From contig CAYREV010000041.1 of NCBI GenBank assembly GCA_964423345.1, forward strand, positions 1-15,106: 15,106 bases of DNA. Reading direction: 5' to 3'. The notes below the pieces were generated by a model. It was not told the origin of the DNA, did not search any database, and worked only from the letters and a program-made list of their open reading frames with translations. The DNA is from CAYREV01 sp964423345. GTDB lineage: Bacteria > Bacteroidota > Rhodothermia > Balneolales > Balneolaceae. Made by a program: the position numbers and the translations under genes. Position 1 is the stretch's first letter, and each line of letters opens with the position of its first letter. Shown here piece by piece: positions 14,247 through 15,106 of the stretch.

Positions 14247-14813
14247 ATGCGTCATTTAGTTAAAGGCAGAAAATTAGGACGAACCAAGTCCCACCGTGCA
14301 GCCACCCTGGCTGCGCTCTCGGTGGCCCTGATTAAGGAGCACCGTATTGTAACCACCCTGGCCAAGGCCAAGGAGCTTCGCACCTATGTGGAGCCGCTTA
14401 TCACCAAGGCCAAGGAGGATACCTCTCATAAGAGGCGACAGGTGTTTTCTAAAATCAAGGATAAGAAAGCGGTTTCTCATCTGTTTGATGAAGTTGCCCA
14501 AAAAGCGATGGACCGGCCCGGCGGTTATACACGGGTCGTAAAGCTGGGGCAGCGATCAGGCGATGGCGCTGAGATGGCTGTTATTGAGCTGGTCGATTAC
14601 AACGATATCAAGCCAGAAGACAGCCAGAAGAAATCCAGGACACGCCGTGCCGGCAAATCCCAAACGACATCCAAGTCTTCCGACAAGAAGGCCAAGAAAA
14701 AGGAAGAGGAGGCGTCGTCCGGCAAAGCTTCGGCGGAGAGTTCTGAAGAAGATGAATCGGAAGAATCGGAAGAATCAGCAGATGAAACTTCGGCATCTTC
14801 GGAAGAAGAATAG
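14247..14813 (+). CDS. rplQ: 50S ribosomal protein L17 with long charged C-terminal tail
   Basis: This is a 188-residue protein; E. coli L17 is 127. Residues 1-119 form the ordinary L17 fold: MRHLVKGRKLGRTKSHRAA, LAKAKELRTYVEPLIT, and GYTRVVKLGQRSGDGAEMA near 93-111. Residues 120-188 are an added low-complexity tail that is first basic (about 126-152, Lys/Arg/Ser) and then strongly acidic (153-188, Ser/Glu with SEESEESADE-type repeats). L17 sits at the tunnel exit beside L32 and L22, so a flexible tail could face the outside of the ribosome (inference). The DNA of the tail contains tandem 9-mers (GAATCGGAA at 14754-14771), so slippage may vary its length. It is the last gene of the block. Confidence 0.97.
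   Translation: MRHLVKGRKLGRTKSHRAATLAALSVALIKEHRIVTTLAKAKELRTYVEPLITKAKEDTSHKRRQVFSKIKDKKAVSHLFDEVAQKAMDRPGGYTRVVKLGQRSGDGAEMAVIELVDYNDIKPEDSQKKSRTRRAGKSQTTSKSSDKKAKKKEEEASSGKASAESSEEDESEESEESADETSASSEEE
14754..14780 (+). repeat. Tandem 9-bp repeats inside the rplQ tail
   Basis: GAATCGGAA occurs twice in direct succession (14754-14762 and 14763-14771) and is followed by a diverged third unit (14772-14780). The repeats encode Glu-Ser-Glu triplets of the acidic L17 tail. In-frame 9-bp units would change tail length by three residues per slippage event without breaking the frame. Confidence 0.6.
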
Positions 14814-14834
14814 AAGTGCCGAAGCCGTTTTATA

Positions 14835-14852
14835 TATGCCCGGAAGGGTATA
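14835..14852 (+). terminator. Candidate weak terminator or 3' hairpin after rplQ
   Basis: TATGCCC (14835-14841) pairs with GGGTATA (14846-14852) through six Watson-Crick pairs and one G-U pair. They enclose a GGAA loop, a stable GNRA-type tetraloop. The hairpin starts 22 nt after the rplQ stop, the expected place for an operon end. Only a short GTTT follows it, so it is not a strong intrinsic terminator; it may instead protect the 3' end of the message. Confidence 0.35.
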
Positions 14853-14903
14853 GTTTATGATGCATGATGCTGTCCGATATTTAATCTGATTTATCAAAAA
14901 ATT

Positions 14904-14934
14904 ATCCATTATTTTATTTGAATGGATCGATTTT
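14904..14934 (+). terminator. Candidate A/T-rich terminator hairpin
   Basis: ATCCATT (14904-14910) and AATGGAT (14921-14927) are perfect 7-bp inverted arms with a 10-nt T-rich loop, followed by CGATTTT. The stem is A/T-rich and the T-run is short and starts three bases later, so termination strength is doubtful. Together with the hairpin at 14835-14852 it is the only terminator candidate for the whole block. Confidence 0.3.
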
Positions 14935-14966
14935 AATCCTTATCATTGCATCGCCTTAACGGCGGG

Positions 14967-15000
14967 AGTCAACCGAAAAAAATTAAACTTTTTGTTGACT
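14967..15000. repeat. Inverted repeat over the -33 region
   Basis: AGTCAAC (14967-14973) is the exact reverse complement of GTTGACT (14994-15000), with 20 A/T-rich nt between. The right arm contains the TTGAC element of the proposed promoter. It may be an operator or may be chance: 7-bp arms with a 20-nt spacer are not rare in A/T-rich DNA. Confidence 0.4.
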
Positions 15001-15025
15001 TGATGAGGTAAGAAATCTTACCTTG
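14991..15025 (+). promoter_or_regulatory. Strong rRNA-like promoter (Bacteroidota-type)
   Basis: TTTGTTGAC (14991-14999) gives a -33 element whose TTG is at 14995-14997. TACCTTG (15019-15025) fits the Bacteroidota -7 element TAnnTTTG with one T missing; the spacer from TTG to TA is 21 nt. Directly upstream, 14976-14993 is almost pure A/T, as in UP elements bound by the alpha C-terminal domain. Transcription would begin near 15031 (inference). A leader hairpin and a boxA-like motif follow. The same TTGACT could be read as a proteobacterial -35, but no TATAAT-like -10 is present at 17 nt. Confidence 0.6.
15006..15023. promoter_or_regulatory. Palindrome inside the promoter spacer, possible operator
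   Basis: AGGTAAG (15006-15012) and CTTACCT (15017-15023) are a perfect inverted repeat around AAAT. It covers the spacer and most of the -7 element, so a dimeric protein bound here would block polymerase. As it lies upstream of the predicted start, it would act as DNA and not as leader RNA. No regulator gene is next to it in the window. Chance cannot be excluded. Confidence 0.4.
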
Positions 15026-15031
15026 AAAATC

Positions 15032-15046
15032 TGCCCGAAAAGGGCA
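15032..15046 (+). promoter_or_regulatory. Small hairpin at the predicted transcript start
   Basis: TGCCC (15032-15036) pairs with GGGCA (15042-15046) around a GAAAA loop. It would be the first structure of the transcript made from the promoter at 14991-15025. Short 5' hairpins of this kind can protect stable RNA leaders from decay; this is inference. Confidence 0.4.
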
Positions 15047-15052
15047 CAAAAT

Positions 15053-15064
15053 TGTTCTTTTACG
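15053..15064 (+). promoter_or_regulatory. boxA-like antitermination site
   Basis: TGTTCTTTTACG resembles the rRNA boxA consensus TGCTCTTTAACA (9 of 12 positions) and the Bacillus form TGTTCTTTGAAA. It lies about 25 nt after the predicted transcription start, a normal place for boxA in an rRNA leader. NusB with NusE (S10, encoded by rpsJ in this same window) binds such RNA to prevent premature termination. No mature rRNA sequence is visible before the window ends at 15106, so the link to an rRNA operon is inferred. Confidence 0.5.
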
Positions 15065-15106
15065 TAGTGGGAATATTTAGACGATCGCAGTCGAGCCCTT
15101 GTCGAT

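Larger units (their letters stand above)
14814..15106. other. Intergenic region after rplQ
   Basis: This 293-base stretch has no credible gene on either strand. From left to right it holds two weak hairpins (14835-14852, 14904-14927), a small 4-bp hairpin CGCC-TTAAC-GGCG (14952-14964), an A/T-rich block, an rRNA-like promoter with two inverted repeats, a leader hairpin and a boxA-like motif. The last 40 bases are unexplained leader or the start of the next transcript. A GTG at 15067 opens a frame to the window edge but has no support. Confidence 0.7.

Noticed and set aside
14563..14853. 96-codon + frame covering the rplQ tail
   Set aside because: It is Arg/Lys-rich because it reads the Ser/Glu repeats out of frame; the L17 frame is supported by the conserved fold upstream.
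15067..15106. Start of a further protein gene at a GTG at 15067
   Set aside because: Only 13 codons to the window edge, no recognisable peptide, and the region looks more like an untranslated leader.
1..15106. Mobile elements, CRISPR, tRNA, defence or other new multi-gene system
   Set aside because: Every gene-sized stretch is filled by a recognisable core gene; no direct-repeat array, transposase, integrase or tRNA-like fold was seen.

Overview
The window is one long head-to-tail block of core translation and transcription genes, all on the + strand: the bacterial S10, spc and alpha ribosomal-protein clusters joined without a break. It opens with the last ten codons of tuf (EF-Tu). It then runs rpsJ-rplC-rplD-rplW-rplB-rpsS-rplV-rpsC-rplP-rpmC-rpsQ (S10 part), rplN-rplX-rplE-rpsN-rpsH-rplF-rplR-rpsE-rplO-secY (spc part), and map-infA-rpmJ-rpsM-rpsK-rpsD-rpoA-rplQ (alpha part). 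Intergenic gaps are mostly 8-40 nt, with a few start/stop overlaps. I see no internal promoter or terminator between rpsJ and rplQ, so the block is probably transcribed as one or a few very long mRNAs.

The organism is most likely a member of the Bacteroidota / Rhodothermota / Balneolota group (inference). The reasons are: nearly all starts lack a Shine-Dalgarno (SD) sequence and instead follow A/T-rich leaders; L2 carries the HPMGGGEG variant; L36 is zinc-free; the order is secY-map-infA-rpmJ-rpsM; and the only convincing promoter has a Bacteroidota-like shape (TTG ... TAnnTTG, about 21 nt apart). I cannot fix the genus.

The genes work together as the core of the ribosome (11 small-subunit and 15 large-subunit proteins here), the protein-export channel SecY, the N-terminal methionine-removing enzyme MetAP, initiation factor IF-1 and the RNA polymerase alpha subunit. 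No accessory, mobile or defence genes are present, and no tRNA or CRISPR was seen.

The parts that ordinary annotation does not cover are at the edges. (1) A perfect 14-bp stem / 3-nt loop hairpin without a U-tract lies in the tuf-rpsJ gap, where an S10-type leader regulator would sit. (2) rpmD (L30) is missing between rpsE and rplO. (3) L36 has lost its three Cys zinc ligands, and S4 and S14 are also zinc-free types. (4) L17 has a roughly 65-residue basic-then-acidic Ser/Glu tail, and S3 ends in an Arg/Gly tail. (5) The last 290 bases hold weak hairpins and then what looks like a strong rRNA-type promoter: an A/T-rich upstream region, -33 and -7 elements, inverted repeats over both elements, a leader hairpin and a boxA-like motif. 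This suggests that an rRNA operon, or another stable or antiterminated transcript, starts at the right edge. I found no credible evidence for an undescribed multi-gene system.
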